Counted from the first letter of the stretch, positions 10,414-22,479 are shown. The stretch: 64,000 nt of DNA from Ovis canadensis (GCF_042477335.2 NC_091255.1:22670501-22734500); one strand, 5' to 3'. Notes: generated from the letters alone by a model not told the origin. Program-made: numbers and translations.

Positions 10414-12925
10414 TCAGTAAACCTCCAGTCCAGCTTTCCCACGGCCGCCAGAGTCACCCTTCTAAAATACAGATTTTATCATGATGTTAACTATGCATGG
10501 GCTTCCCTGGGAGCTCAGCTGGTAAAGAATCTGCCTGCAATGCAGGAGACCCCAGTTCAATTCCTGGGTTGGGAAGAGCCACTGGAGAAGGGATAGGCTA
10601 CCCACTCCAGTATTCTTGGGCTTCCCTGGTGGCTCAGCTGGTAAAGAATCTGCCTGCAGTGTGGGATCCCTGGATTTGATCCCTGGGTTGGAAAATCCCC
10701 TGAAGAAGTGAACTGCTACCCCATCTATTATTCTGGCCTGGAGAATTCCATAGACTATTCCATGGGGTCGCAAAGAGTCAGACACGACTGAGCGACTTTC
10801 ACGTTCACTTAACTGTGCTTAGAAACATCCAGAAGTTTACCAAACCCTTGAGCAGGAACCTCTCTCTCCTCACTGGACTCTGGCATGGATGGCCTCCACC
10901 ATCCCCCTGAGATCTACAACCTCTTTCTACCACCATCACCTCCCCATCTCCAGTGGAGGACCCATACTCCTTCCACCCTCTCAACTGCCCTGTCTTCCTC
11001 CAGCTAATTTCTGCATCCTTTATGCTCCCTCAATGTTCTCCACTCTCAGACAACTTTCCCAATCCTCTCCCTCGAGGCAAAGCCAATGACTTCTCTCTTT
11101 GCTCCCACAGATCTTAGGCAAGCCGTACCTAAAGCACTCTGCACACTAGGCTGTAATTATTTATCTAGCTATGTCTCTCTCACCCTGTTGTTCTTGTCTT
11201 TTTGTTGCAACTCTAGCACCACACCTGCCTGACACAGGAGATACTCTGTCCCATGGGGTTCCCCTTCCCTTCCTTCCTCCTCCAAGGATGACCCATTTCC
11301 AGGAAAACTTTAGCCCCTTTGCGGGAGGTGGGGAGAGAAGGAAAGTGGGATGCCCTTGGTTACGAGTAACCTGTGAAAGACTTCCTTGGTGGTTCAGTGG
11401 TTAAGAATCCAACTTCCAGTGGAGGGGACCAAGGTTTGATCTCTGGTTGGGGAACTAAGATCCCACATGCCCTGGGGAAACTACGCTGGCATGCTACAAG
11501 AGAGAAGCCCAAACACCGCAACAAAAATCCTACATGTGGTAATTGACTTGATGCAGCCAAAATAAATAAATAAATACGTATTTTTAAAATGACCTGTGCA
11601 TCTAGGGTCATGGATACATATCTCATCTGAACTCATCAGGGCTCTCCTGGGATAGGGCTCCTCTTCAAGGAGGAGGCCTTAGATGATGCAGCCAGCTGTC
11701 TCCAGCCTCTTTCTCTCGGAGTTTTCCAGATTCCCATGTGCAGTGGACATGTGAGCAGCCCTCTGTTCCAGAAAAGTCCACTGGGGTGCTGTTGGCAGCC
11801 TTGGCCAGCTCTTGGCTGATTTGTACTCACCTTGAAGACAGGCTTTTTGCAGATGTAGCCACATCCATTGCTGCAGCATTTCATTCCCTTGGGACAGGAA
11901 TCATCTCCTGAACACCCATGAAGACAAATCCCCGGAGAATCTTTGGGCACCTCTGGGCAGAATCCAGGTCTCTGCTGTCCTGAAACAAAAAACAGGGTGG
12001 TTTTTGTGGAGCCTGGAATGCAGACTAAGACAGGTTTGAGAACTGAGGCTGAGAATCTGAAACCCTCGTCACTGGCAGGACTCCCGCCTCTTCCGTTGCT
12101 TCCTTTGTGCTCTGGACTCCTCCTTCAGCCCCCACTGCTCCTCTCTCACTCGTAAGGCCAGAGTCTGTGCCTTCAGAGAGAGTTCTTCTGCTCCCAAAGC
12201 TACACAGACTCAGAAGACAAGAAACCTGTACAGTCATAGCCCTCTTTTTCTTGCTGTGTAAGAAGATCTTAGAGAAGTCCCTGCTTACAGAGATTTCTCT
12301 CTCCACTCACACACCCTGTGTTTTTCTGCAGGTTGCTATGGAGTCCCACTTTCAGGCACGTGTCTTAACTAGAGAGAACCTTACACTTTACCCACAACTT
12401 TTTTTAAAAATTAAATTATTTCTTTTTGATTGAAGGATAATTGCTTTACAGTATCGTGTTGGTTTCTGCCAAAAATCAACATGAGTCAGCAATAGGTATA
12501 CATATGCCCGCTCCGTCTTGAACCTCCTACCCGTCCCCACCCCTCTAGATTGTAACAGAGCCTGGTTTGAATTCCCTGAGTCATAGATCGAATCCCCATT
12601 GGCTATCTATTTATCTATTTTACCAACAGATGGGTTGGTAATCAAATCCAACCCAATCTGATAAAGAGAATTGGAAACAGGGTAAATGCTCATTTAGATT
12701 AAAAGAAATGTGTCTGATCAATGTTGACTCTCCCCTCTGCAGTGGGGGCATGGATGCTTCCAGGCCAAACCGTCTCCAAGTCTAACACTGGGCTCTGAGC
12801 CTTCTCTGCTGCCAGGAAGGATTCACTTCAGCACCCTTACCTTTGATAGGAGGTCTCTGAGCACAGGCCCCCTCCAGCCCCATGATGATGAAAGCCACCA
12901 GAACGAAAATGGTGCCTGTTTTCAT
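10414..12925 (-). CDS. WFDC18: WFDC18-like secreted WAP protein, copy A
   Basis: Small secreted WAP four-disulfide-core protein of the WFDC18/Expi family, which includes macrophage and mammary proteins linked to innate defence and protease control. Coding exons on the - strand are 12841-12925, 11831-11979 and 10414-10461, with GT/AG ends, giving 93 aa. Residues 1-23 are a signal peptide beginning MKTGTIFVL. The WAP domain holds eight cysteines at 36, 47, 51, 57, 63-64, 68 and 72, including the signature MKCCSNGCG. Exon 3 adds [15 protein letters not shown] before TGA, with the same frame in copies B and C. Only three residues (LHG) separate cysteines 2 and 3, shorter than the elafin inhibitory loop, so classical elastase inhibition is doubtful. 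Intron 1 holds an L1 piece; intron 2 holds Bov-tA and CHR SINEs. Mouse Wfdc21 would be an alternative name. Confidence 0.85.
10497..10808 (+). mobile_element. Tandem Bov-tA SINE in intron 2 of copy A
   Basis: Two Bov-tA units head to tail, flanked by TTAACTATGC (10487-10496) and TTAACTGTGC (10809-10818). Absent from copies B and C. Confidence 0.85.
11378..11590 (+). mobile_element. CHR-type SINE in intron 2 of copy A
   Basis: Sense CHR copy starting GACTTCCTTGGTGGTTCAG and ending in AAATA repeats. Confidence 0.8.
12400..12648. mobile_element. L1 3' UTR fragment in intron 1 of copy A
   Basis: Carries TTGCTTTACAGTATCGTG and CCACCCCTCTAGATTG, the ruminant L1 untranslated pattern also seen at 24490-24720. 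Missing from the introns of B and C. Confidence 0.6.
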
Positions 12926-12965
12926 GTTGGCCTCTGGTGTGGTGTAGGGGCAGATGCCGGCCCCA

Positions 12966-12972
12966 GTTTATA
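12966..12972 (-). promoter_or_regulatory. TATA box of WFDC18 copy A
   Basis: TATAAAC on the - strand, about 41 bases before the ATG, at the position of the TATAAAT boxes of B and C. Confidence 0.75.
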
Positions 12973-13769
12973 CTCTCAGTGTCATCAGAAAGGAGGGTGG
13001 GGCAGGAGGCAGTAAAGCAGGAAGAGTATCAAACAGAAGCTCTCCAGAGAGTGCCCAGAAGCTCTAATTTATTGTTCTATTTCACAACTGGTTTTAGACT
13101 TGGGAATGGTTTCTTGGATATGCAAATACCAAACTGGAGAGTTTGGGAATACTTTTTAACCCGTCATTTATTAGTCCATCACAACTTGGCCCTGGTTTCC
13201 CCGGTGCCTTTGAGGAACTGTGGTTCAAGTGTTGCAGGAAGGGGGACCACTTCCAGGGTCTGAAAGTGAGCTCTTGTCTAATACTTGAAAATGAATTGTC
13301 TGAGGAGACACACATGCTGGCAAAGCAAGAGACTTTATGGGCAAGTGATGCCCAGGTGTAGAGCAAGAGGGTAAGGGAACCCAGGATCTCTGCTCTGCCA
13401 CTTGACTCACAGTCCTGGGATCTATGGTGGTGGGGTGAGTTTCCAGATGGTCTGGCCAATCATTCTGACTCCAGCTTCTTCCTGGTAATACAAGATGAAT
13501 TTCAGTGAGGAGGATTCTGGGAGGTAGGTAGGACTTGTGGTGCCTCGGTGTCTTTCGGTGATGGTGTGTTAGTTCCTTGTTCCTTACCAGGACCTCCTGT
13601 CGTAAAACAAGTCATGCAAATGGTTACTATAGTGCATGGCTAGGGTGGGTGATTTCAGCCAACATTTCCCTAATGACTCTTCCCCGAGAGACTTCATACT
13701 CAAGATACTTCTTAGGAATTGGGGTGGAGGTTTCTTTCTTCCGTAACTACTTGCTGCTGAGAATGGGTA

Positions 13770-14054
13770 TGCTGCTGCTGCTGCTGCCGCCGCTAAGTCA
13801 CGTCAGTCGTGTCTGACTTCATGCGACCCCATAGACGGCAGCCCAGGCTGCTGTCTGTCCCTGGGATTCTCCAGGCAAGAACACTGGAGTGAGTTGCCAT
13901 TTCCTTCTCCAATGCAGGAAAGTGAAAAGCGAAAGTGAAGTCACTCAGTCGTTTCTGACTCTTAGCGACCCCATGGACTGCAGCCTACCAGGATCCTCCG
14001 CCCATGGGATTTTCCAGGCAAGAGTACTGGAGGGGGGTGCCATTGCTTTCTCTG
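13770..14054 (-). mobile_element. BOV-A2 SINE with 11-bp target duplication
   Basis: Antisense dimeric element with the GCTGCTGCTG start, flanked by GAGAATGGGTA at 13759-13769 and 14055-14065. Confidence 0.9.
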
Positions 14055-14492
14055 GAGAATGGGTATAGTCCTGCCTAAAAACTAGCATTCACCCTCATAG
14101 TAATAGCAATTTAGCCTGAAACTGTCGGAGATGAAACAGGGGCCAAACAGGAGGGCTAACAGGATAGTCATCACTGGGCCCAGAAAAAGAAGGTAAAATT
14201 TGGGGTGAGGACTGCAGGATGTGTGACTTTCTTCTGATTGGTTGCTCTTGAGGTAAAAGGTTGGTGCCCCAGGAATCTTGCATTCAGCCTAAAGTTACCA
14301 TCCCCGACCTGGGTGAGGGCTCAAGTTCAGCAGAAAAGCTCAAAGATATTGTTATGCATATTCCTTGAGTAGGAACCAGGACCTGCCCCCAAGTAAGAAC
14401 CACCTGACTGCTCCTCCTCTGTTTCTGCATTCCCTCCCTTCCCTGATTAGTAATTGTCTGAATCTGCCCTTTGGAACTCAGAGAAGGTCACT

Positions 14493-14749
14493 GCTAGTGC
14501 TGCTGCTAAGTCGCTTCAATCGTGTCTGACTCTATGAGATCCCATAGACGGCAGCCCACCAGGCTCCCCCGTCCCTGGGATTCTCCAGGCAAGAACACTG
14601 GAGTGGGTTGCCATTTCCTTCTCCAATGCATGAAAGTGGAAAGTGAAAGTGAAGTCGCTCAGTCATGTCCGACTCTTCTCGACTGCAGCCCACCAGGCTC
14701 CTCTGTCCATGGGATTTTCCAGGCAAGAGTGCTGGAGTGGGGTGCCAAG
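14493..14749 (-). mobile_element. BOV-A2 SINE
   Basis: Antisense dimer inside the LTR. The matching LTR at 32610-33917 lacks it. Confidence 0.85.
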
Positions 14750-14960
14750 GAGGCAGAATAAAGCTTATATCCTACAAACAAGAAATGGGACACAGAAAGG
14801 ATTTGTACTCCAGAGTCCCAGAGTCCTGCTCAGTTTTAATTCAGAGAACTGAGCAACTATAGTTCTGATAACTTCCTGTCAAAATGGAGCACAGTTCTGC
14901 CTCAATTTGGAGAATAGACACTGAATTCAAAATATGTCTGAGTTCCAAGTCCCGGATCTG

Positions 14961-15278
14961 AGTCTTGTTTAATTAAAGTCTCAGTCCCTTGGTCTGCCAT
15001 TTTGATGTAACAGACCCAATCAGAAGTAGTTGGAGGAGTAATAACTAGAATTTTAATAGACAAAATAAATCTCCTTCCTTTTCAGAAGACTAAGCCTGAA
15101 ACCCAGTCTGGACCTGGCACTTTGGGGGCACTTGTAGCCAAGTAACCAGTTATCTAGTTTTATCGAAGTAGGTTTCAACTTTAACGTGATATCAACATAT
15201 AGATAACAGGTGCTTTTGGTCATCACACATGTCTGTTGTTTTTCTTAGTGTACAATCTAAAGCAATTTCCTTTATATA
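14961..15278. other. no gene; possible retroviral-type remnant
   Basis: Continues from the LTR with no recognised coding content. Confidence 0.25.
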
Positions 15279-15289
15279 GAAATGTAATT

Positions 15290-15385
15290 TCTTGCCTGGA
15301 GAATCCCAGGGACAGGGGAGCCTGGTGGGCTGCCGTCTGTGGGGTCACACAGAGTCAGATATGACTGAAGCAACTTAGCAGCAGC
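15290..15385 (+). mobile_element. BOV-A2 SINE 3' half with 11-bp target duplication
   Basis: 5'-truncated copy ending in GCAGCAGCAG. AGAAATGTAAT flanks it at 15279-15289 and 15386-15396. Confidence 0.85.
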
Positions 15386-15396
15386 AGAAATGTAAT

Positions 15397-16284
15397 AGTT
15401 ACAAGAGGAAAACTTTAAAAAGTAAAGTTGCTAGCTGCCAGCAGACATCATTCTGAGAATGTCTGGTGGCACCCAAGACTGACATAGCTTAGAAAACTCA
15501 GCTTCTTAGCAATACAAGAACTTTTCTGAAATCGCACTCATAGTGTCACCTAGAAATTTCCTTGGATGTCTGAGCTATAGCTACTCCATTTTGACTTTCA
15601 ATTGTAATATTATCCTTAATAGCCAAAGCAGATGTCACCATTAACAATGTTGGTGTTTCTCTAGGTATGAGAAGATGCAAGAAGTCGGACCCATAAAATA
15701 GCCTCCTGAAAATGTTTAACTATCTGAAGGCCAATTCTGCTGGCTTTTCCCAAAGCACAGAGGGCCTCATTCCTGATCTCCACACTGAACTCCTTTCAGG
15801 GGTGTCGAAGGTCAGAAGCTGCAATGATCATAAGTTAATCTTTGCAGCGGTAGATGGCAAGTGCCAGTTTCCAGCTGGCATGACCCCTTCATGATCATAA
15901 ATTTGGGGGCCTGCCTTTCGTGACTATTTTCTCCCATGGTGTTGAGAATGCTCATTCCCAGGTCTGGCAAAGATTTCCCTGATAGGCCACTCAATGCACT
16001 GTTACTATAAACCAGTACCCTAAATTCTCTAGACCACCTGTCTATATTAGCCTCTTATGGTCCAGGAAAATATTATCTCTTGTTCCTTCTTCCCATATCT
16101 ATTAACACACAATTATAGCTACTGATTTTATATGAAACTATTTATTATTTTATCAGAAGCTCAGTCACACATTTGATGATGCAAGAAGCAGCTATTTTGT
16201 AAAATGGGTGAAATACAAATGACATAGCTAGCAGTATTATTACAGTCATGAGGAAGAATTAAGCCAAGAACTTCCATTAGGTGT
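15397..16284. other. no gene; LTR family 3 remnant at about 15660-15900
   Basis: 15660-15900 resembles 36490-36745 (GAAGATGCAAG..., CCTGAACTCC-like, GATGGCAA). The rest is AT-rich and unrecognised. Confidence 0.4.
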
Positions 16285-17250
16285 AGTCCATGAAGCAACA
16301 GTTAGAACTGGACATGGAACAACAGACTGGTTCCAAATAGGAAAAGGAGTACATCAAGACTGTATATTGTCACCCTGCTTATTTAACTTATATGCAGAGG
16401 ACATCACGAAAAATACTGGGTTGGAAGAAGCACAAGCTGGAATCAAGATGGCCGGGAGAAATATCAATAACCTCAGATATGCAGATGACTCCACCCTTAT
16501 GGCAGAAAGTGAAGAGGAACTAAAAGCCTCTTGATGAAAGTGAAAGAGGAGAGTTAAAAAGTTGGCTTCAAGCTCAACATTTAGAAAACTAAGATCATGG
16601 CATCTGGTCCCATCACTTCATGGCAAATAGATGGGGAAACAGTGTCAGACTTTATCTTTTTGGTCTCCAAAATCACGGCAGATGGTGACTGCAGCCATGA
16701 AATTAAAAGACGCTTACTCCTTGGAAGGAAAGTTATGACCAACCTAGATAGCATATTCAAAAGCAGAGACATTACTTTGCCAACAAAGGTCCATCTAGTC
16801 AAGGCTATGGTTTTTCCAGTGGTCATATATGGATGTGAGAGTTGGACTGTGAAGAAAGCTGAGTGCCGAAGAATTGATGCTTTTGGACTGTGGTGTTGGA
16901 GAAGACTCTTGAGAGTCCCTTGGACTGCAAGGAGATCCAACCAGTCCATCCTAAAGGGGATCATTCCTGGATGTTCATTGGAAGGACTGATGCTGCAGCT
17001 GAAACTCCTGTACTTTGGCCACCTCATGCGAAGAGTTGACTCATTGGAAAAGACCCTGGCGCTGGGAGGGATTGGGGGCAGGAGGAGAAGGGGACGACAG
17101 AGGATGAGATGGCTGGATGACATCACCAACTCTATGGACAAGAGTTTGGGTGAACTGCTGGAGTTGGTGATGGACAGGGAAGCCTGGTGTGCTGTGATTC
17201 ATGGGGTCACAAAGAGTTGGACATGCCTAAGCGACTGAACTGAAATGAAC
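16285..17250 (+). mobile_element. BovB LINE 3' part
   Basis: 5'-truncated RTE-class LINE. It holds the end of the reverse transcriptase (RYADDSTLMAE region, near 16477-16515) and the conserved C-terminal region. An open frame of 213 codons covers 16597-17238 ([11 protein letters not shown], then [19 protein letters not shown]). It ends in the GACTGAACTGAA tail. The upstream frame is broken. Confidence 0.9.
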
Positions 17251-18798
17251 TGAGTGTATCCCAGGTCGTTTGACTTAGACTGTTCTCTACCAATCCATAC
17301 CTTTCAGGCAAATTGTATTTTGGCATTGTCCATGAGACACACAACCCAGTTTTCTGGTGTTACTACATTGATTATCTTTAATATGATTTAGTTCCTCCCA
17401 ACAAAGAGGAGACTTTACACTTAAATTACATAGCCTGGTGTTCTCTACAAAAACCCATCCCATAATTGTGAGAAATTGTATTCTTTGGCTGAAATTTTGC
17501 TTGTTGCTCTGATATAGTTTGAGAAATCAGACAGAAGAAAACTCATATTTATGGCCAGGGTCAGAGCAGACATTATTAATTGGCTAGGTGAAATGATTCC
17601 ATCTAGTGATATCAGAGTGATCTGAACATGACTATAATTTTTTGAGGTAAATTTCATCAAGGCCAACCAATTAAAGCCTTGGAGTGGAGAAATTCACCAA
17701 GGAAACTCAGAAGTACTAGACATAAGTAATTGGGCAGAAACCCAACAATTAGGTTGATTTCTAAAACTAGCATGGGATCAGGCCTATGATAGAAAAACAT
17801 TTGATTCACATACAAGGGTCCAAGAAGTCAAGAAAACCTTATAAATGATCACGCAAGTCAGGCTGAGGATCTTGGGGGAGCTGTCTGCTTCTGAGAGTGT
17901 CTTCTTCTCATCCTGGTGTGAGTGGAGTTTCTCCTCTGTTTGCGAGTCACTTTAAAGTAATTTTGAAGTCAGTCTTTCTCTCTATAGGCAAGTCCAGTGC
18001 AAGGGGCCTTTGTGAGTGGAAATTAATTCAAGAGTCAATTTCCTTCAGTTTCACTGTGCATGAGATAAGAGTGCCTTAGAGACAGATAAGGGTCCTTCCA
18101 TCCAAGTTGGAGATGGTCCTTTAAATTATGTCTTTTCCAGTATGCATACTTCCCTGGTTGCAAGTCGTGGGGCATCTGATACAGTTTAGCACTATGGTCT
18201 GAAAGCTGTATTTATCCAGAAGTCCTTTCTATAAATCTTCCTGACAAAGAAGCACTTTTTCAAAAGCATCAGAGTAAAATCATAACTGTCTATAATGACA
18301 AAAGACTGAAGAAGGCATCTTTAAAATCTGATTACAATGCAATTGGCAAAGTAAATTGATTACTTCTGTGACAAACAACACTTGCAGATAATAACTAGAA
18401 TTATGACCAATAACATTTTACCAGGACATGTCAGAATTTTTGGAACTTCATATAATTTTTAGAATGTTTATATTAGTAACATTTTCCATACAATATAACC
18501 TAAGGCTATTTATTACTCATTTGGTAATGCTTTCCATGTAACTTAACATATCAAATGAACCTAATTAATTTAATAAATCTCTTTGGGATGTTTCGGTGGC
18601 CTGTCAAAGCATCCCAAAGTTAGCTAGAAGTCAAGAGGACTTCATTAGAATTTGATTCAGGAAGTTTTGTTAAAAATATCCCAAGTTTAGAACACTGTCA
18701 GATAGAATCATAACCACTGTGAAACTGTGGTTATTCACTTAGCCAGCGCTGGTGGGTATGTAAGTTAGCTTGTTGATATGTTACAGTGAGCATAAACT
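17251..18798. other. no gene; AT-rich, possible ERV internal remnant
   Basis: No coding signal. 18230-18450 resembles 19690-19800, and 18590-18740 resembles 21790-21930. This suggests one old dispersed element, perhaps ERV internal sequence. Confidence 0.3.
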
Positions 18799-18812
18799 GA
18801 GGCTCAAGGTCT

Positions 18813-19088
18813 GCTGCTGCTGCTGCTAAGTCGCTTCAGTCGTGTCCGACTCTGTGCGACCCCATAGACGGCAGCCCACCAGGCTCCCCCGTCCCTGGGA
18901 TTCTCCAGGCAAGAACACTGGAGTGGGTTGCCATTTCCTTCTCTAATGCAGGAAAGTGAAAAGTGAAAGTGAAGTCACTCAGTCGTATCCGACTCTTCGC
19001 GACCCCATGGACTGCAGCCTGGCAGGCTCCTCCGTCCATGGGATTTTGCAGGCAAGAGTACTGGAGTGGGGTGCCATCCCTTTCTCCG
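18813..19088 (-). mobile_element. BOV-A2 SINE with 14-bp target duplication
   Basis: Antisense dimer flanked by GAGGCTCAAGGTCT at 18799-18812 and 19089-19102. Confidence 0.9.
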
Positions 19089-19102
19089 GAGGCTCAAGGT
19101 CT

Positions 19103-19470
19103 AGTGGAAGTCAACTCTGCCATCTTGGCCCTAGTTGGTTCTACCAGTATCATCATATCCTGTGGATGTCCTTTTAAACATTGTGCCCTGCCCCTTCTCT
19201 CCTGTTTCATTCCCCCCTCAGAAACTTTACTCCCGTACTCTTACGGGAAGCAGAAGGGCATTAACACTGCCTATGAAGGAGTGAAAATCTCTGGGTGCCT
19301 GATCTAGGGGCCCCAGGGGTAGGACAGCTGCGTGTTTTAATCTGTATGGGCTGGAGTTCTCATGTAGCCATCATCTTGATGTGGAACTGTTGGAAGTGCT
19401 TCCATAACCTTTCTATGAATCTCTTAATGAGGAAGTGGTTTTTGAAACAGCATCAGAGTACGAATATGAA
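19103..19470. other. no gene recognised
   Basis: Short stretch between SINEs with no recognised family or coding signal. Confidence 0.3.
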
Positions 19471-19472
19471 TG

Positions 19473-19682
19473 TGAATGTGTTAGTTGCTCAGTCGTGCCC
19501 AACTCTTTGCGAGTCCATGGACTTGAGCCCACCAGGCTCCTCCATCCATGGAATTCTCCAGGCAAGAACACTGGAGTGGGTTGCCATTCCCTTCTCCAGG
19601 GGATCTTTCCAACCCAGGTATCCAACCTGAGTCTCCCACATTGCAGGCAGATTCTTTACCATCTGAGTCACCGGGAAAGCCC
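19473..19682 (-). mobile_element. Bov-tA SINE
   Basis: Complete antisense copy from TTGCTCAGTCGTGCCC to ATCTGAGTCACCGGGAAAGC. Confidence 0.85.
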
Positions 19683-19807
19683 ACAAAAGTGTCTATAAAG
19701 GATGAAAGACTTAAAAGTCATGGTTAAACACCTGATTACAGTGTAATCAATAAAGAAACTTGGTTATAGTAACCAGAATTATGAATGATTATATTTAACT
19801 TAACCTA

Positions 19808-19988
19808 TTGGCACAATGGGGAGACACAAGAGATGTGGGTTCAATCCCTGGGTCCAGAAAATCCCTGGAGTAGGAAATGGAAACCCACTCCAGTATTCTT
19901 GCCTGGGAAATCCCATGGTCAGAGGAGCCCGACAGGCTAGAGTTCATGGGGTCGCAAAGAGTCAAACACAACTGAGCTCAAGCAAGCA
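19808..19988 (+). mobile_element. Bov-tA SINE, partial
   Basis: Sense copy lacking its first bases; carries GGTTCAATCCCTGGGTCC and GGGGTCGCAAAGAGTC. Confidence 0.8.
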
Positions 19989-20448
19989 CAAGCACAAGAA
20001 CCAAATAATCCTAGTTGAATACTCCTCTTTACAACTTGCTGTTGTTTTTCAGCTGCTAAGCTGTGTCTGACTCTGTGATCCCATGGACCACAGCACACCA
20101 GGCTTCCCTCTCCTTCACTACCTCCCGGAGTTTGCTCAAACTCATGTCCGTTGAGTCAGTGATCTCATCCAATCATCTCATCCTCTGTCACCCTTTCTCC
20201 TCATGCCCTCAATCTTTCCCACCATCAGGGTCTTCTCCAATGTGTTGGCCCTTTGCATCAGCATCAGCATCAGTCCTTCCGATGAATATTCAGGGTTTAT
20301 TTCCTTTAGGATTGGCTGGTTTGATTTCCTTGCTGTCCAAGGTACTCTCAGGAGCCTTCTCCAGCACCACAACTTGAAAGCATTAATTCTTCAGTGCTGA
20401 GCCTTCTTTATGGTCCAACTCTCACATCTGTACTTGACTACTGAAAAA

Positions 20449-20470
20449 AATCATAGTTTAGACTATGATT
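20449..20470. repeat. Perfect 9-bp hairpin repeat
   Basis: AATCATAGT-TTAG-ACTATGATT, at the edge of the foreign insert inside the - strand BovB. Confidence 0.8.
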
Positions 20471-20790
20471 AGTTCTATACTTGGTATCATTGATCAGTTC
20501 ATGAACATTCAAGATCTGAAAGGGAAAATGAATTTTAAAGTGTAACTCACAAAATTTTTGTGTACCTGCCTCTGGGTGCTACCACTCCATCCCCAAGACC
20601 ATTCCTAGCCTTTGTCAGTAAAGTGATGTCTCTGCTTTTTAATATGCTGTCTAGGTTTGTCATAGCTTTTCTTCCAAGGAATAAGTGTCTTTTAATTTCA
20701 TGGCTGCAGTCACTGTCTGCAGTGATTGTGGAGCCCAAGAAAATAAAATTTGTTACTGCTTCCATTTCTTCCCCTTCTATTTGCCATAAG

Positions 20791-21612
20791 ATTGCCGGGA
20801 AAAAGATCAATAACCTCAGATATGCAGATGACACCACCCTTATGGCAGAAAGTGAAGAGGAACTCAAAAGCCTCTTGATGAAAGTGAAAGAGGAGAGTAG
20901 AAAAGTTGGCTTAAAGCTCAACATTCAGAAAATGAAGATCATGGCATCTGGTCCCATCACTTCATGGGAAATAGATGGGGAAACAGTGGAAACAGTGTCA
21001 GGCTTTATTTTGGGCGGCTCCAAAATCACTGCAGATGATGATTGCAGCCATGAAATTAAAAGACTTTTGCTCCTTGGAAGGAACGTTATGACCAACCTAG
21101 ATAGCATATTCAAAAGCAGAGATATCACTTTGCCAACAAAGGTCTGTCTAGTCAAGGCTATGGTTTTTCCAGTGGTCATGCATGGATGTGAGAGTTGGAC
21201 TGTGAAGAAAGCTGAGCACCGAAGAATTGATGCTTTTGAACTGTGGTGTTGGAGAAGACTCTTGAGAGTCCCTTGGACTGCAAGGAGATCCAACCAGTCC
21301 ATTCTGAAGGAGATCAGTCCTGGTTGTTCATTGGAAGGACTGATGCTGAAGCTGAAACTCCAGTACTTTGGCCACCTCATGCGAAGAGTTGACTCATTGG
21401 AAAAGACTCTGATGCTGGGAGGGATTGGGGACAGGAGGAGAAGGGGACGACAGAGGATGAGATGGCTGGATGGCATCACCGACTCTATGGACATGAGTTT
21501 GAGTGAACTCCGGAAGTTGTGATGGACAGGAGGCCTGGCGTGCTGTGACTCATGGGGTCGCAAAGAGTCGGACACGACTGAGCGACTGAACTCAACTGAA
21601 CTGAACTGAATG
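20791..21612 (+). mobile_element. BovB LINE 3' part inserted in an older BovB
   Basis: Begins with the RT catalytic motif region (RYADDTTLMAE) and runs to the GACTGAACTCAACTGAA tail. The open frame stays open to 21522 and reaches back through the - strand copy, so the full 320-codon frame is not one protein. Confidence 0.85.
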
Positions 21613-21755
21613 AGACTGGATGCCATGATCTTAATTTTTTTTAATATTGTGTTTCAAGCCAGCTTTTTCACTCTCCTCTTTGATTCTCATCAAGAGGTTC
21701 TTTAGTTCCTCTTCACTTTCTGCCTTTAGAGTGATTTTTCCTGGCAATACTGGTT

Positions 21756-22479
21756 CCTGCTTGTGATACATCCAGTCCAGTATGCAAGATACTTCAGAGG
21801 CCTTCTAAATTATCCCAAATATACTTGGAAATCAAAAGAACTTTCATTGAAATTTGGTATTTGGGACACTTGTCAAAAAGTTTTCAAAGCACATGGTCAA
21901 ATAAGATCTTTAGTCACTGTGAGACAATACTTATTCCTTATTGAAAGTAACAAGAGATTGCAAAAGCAAAGCAAATCATTTAGAGGCAAATAAACACAAT
22001 ATCTGTTGTCAAAAGCAGTATTTCTAGAATACTTTGGAGGGAGAAACCAAATCCAGTCTTGTTCTAGCCCATTCCTAACAAAATCCATTTACCCAGCTAA
22101 ATTCAATCCAATCTTAGAAAACCCTGATCATACACAACTCTTTTTAGTACTTTCTCATTCCTCAATCTACTAGGACTTGTTCCCTCAGGGTCAGAAAGCC
22201 GTTTGATCAAGCTTGCTTTTACTACCTGTATATGCAGAAAAAACTAGTTTTGAAACCAGTTTTTAAGAGTTTTATCTAAACTAACTTTATCTTATGTCAA
22301 AACAAAATTGGTGACCACACAATATTACCCCATGTCACAAGGTAAAATGGCCATCACAAATCACAACACAGAACTCAAAGTATAAAATACACACAGATCC
22401 GGCTGTCCTCATCAAACATTTCCTAAAATGAGAGATTGCAGTCTCTCAGGAAGCCTCCTTCAGAGACACGAACTTCAGA
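21756..22479. other. no gene; possible ERV internal remnant
   Basis: AT-rich; resembles 18590-18740 over about 150 bases. No domain recognised. Confidence 0.3.

Larger units (their letters stand above)
9007..13229 (-). repeat. Duplicated block A carrying WFDC18 copy A
   Basis: The whole stretch aligns by eye with 46595-50370 (same orientation) and with about 29240-32605 (inverted). Similarity covers introns, 3' flank and promoter, with copy-specific SINE/L1 insertions. It ends at an LTR at 13230. Confidence 0.8.
13230..14960 (-). mobile_element. ERV LTR remnant (LTR family 1), split by two SINEs
   Basis: Fossil LTR, probably class I, in sense on the - strand. Its TG...CA end is at 13230. 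It matches 23071-23545 and, inverted, 32610-33917 and 55255-55857. Two BOV-A2 SINEs were inserted later. It abuts the 5' flank of WFDC18 copy A. Confidence 0.65.
20050..21755 (-). mobile_element. BovB LINE 3' part, interrupted by an opposite BovB
   Basis: Antisense BovB in pieces: tail at 20050-20458, internal at 20600-20790 and more 5' sequence at 21616-21755. A non-BovB stretch at 20459-20600 and a + strand BovB at 20791-21612 split it. Confidence 0.8.

Noticed and set aside
11679-11879. Read-through of copy A exon 2 into the intron as the true C-terminus
   Set aside because: A GTGAGT donor follows the WAP domain at the same place in all three copies, and a conserved in-frame exon 3 exists.
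13767-13800. GCTGCTGCTG run as a trinucleotide expansion
   Set aside because: It is the antisense tail of BOV-A2 SINEs, seen the same way at 14502 and 18812.
16581-17141. 186-codon - strand frame
   Set aside because: Antisense shadow of the BovB coding region; the same shadow recurs at 20925, 28257, 39934 and 45820.
20560-21522. 320-codon open frame as a novel gene
   Set aside because: It joins antisense BovB with a sense BovB 3' part; the first third is a shadow of BovB in reverse.
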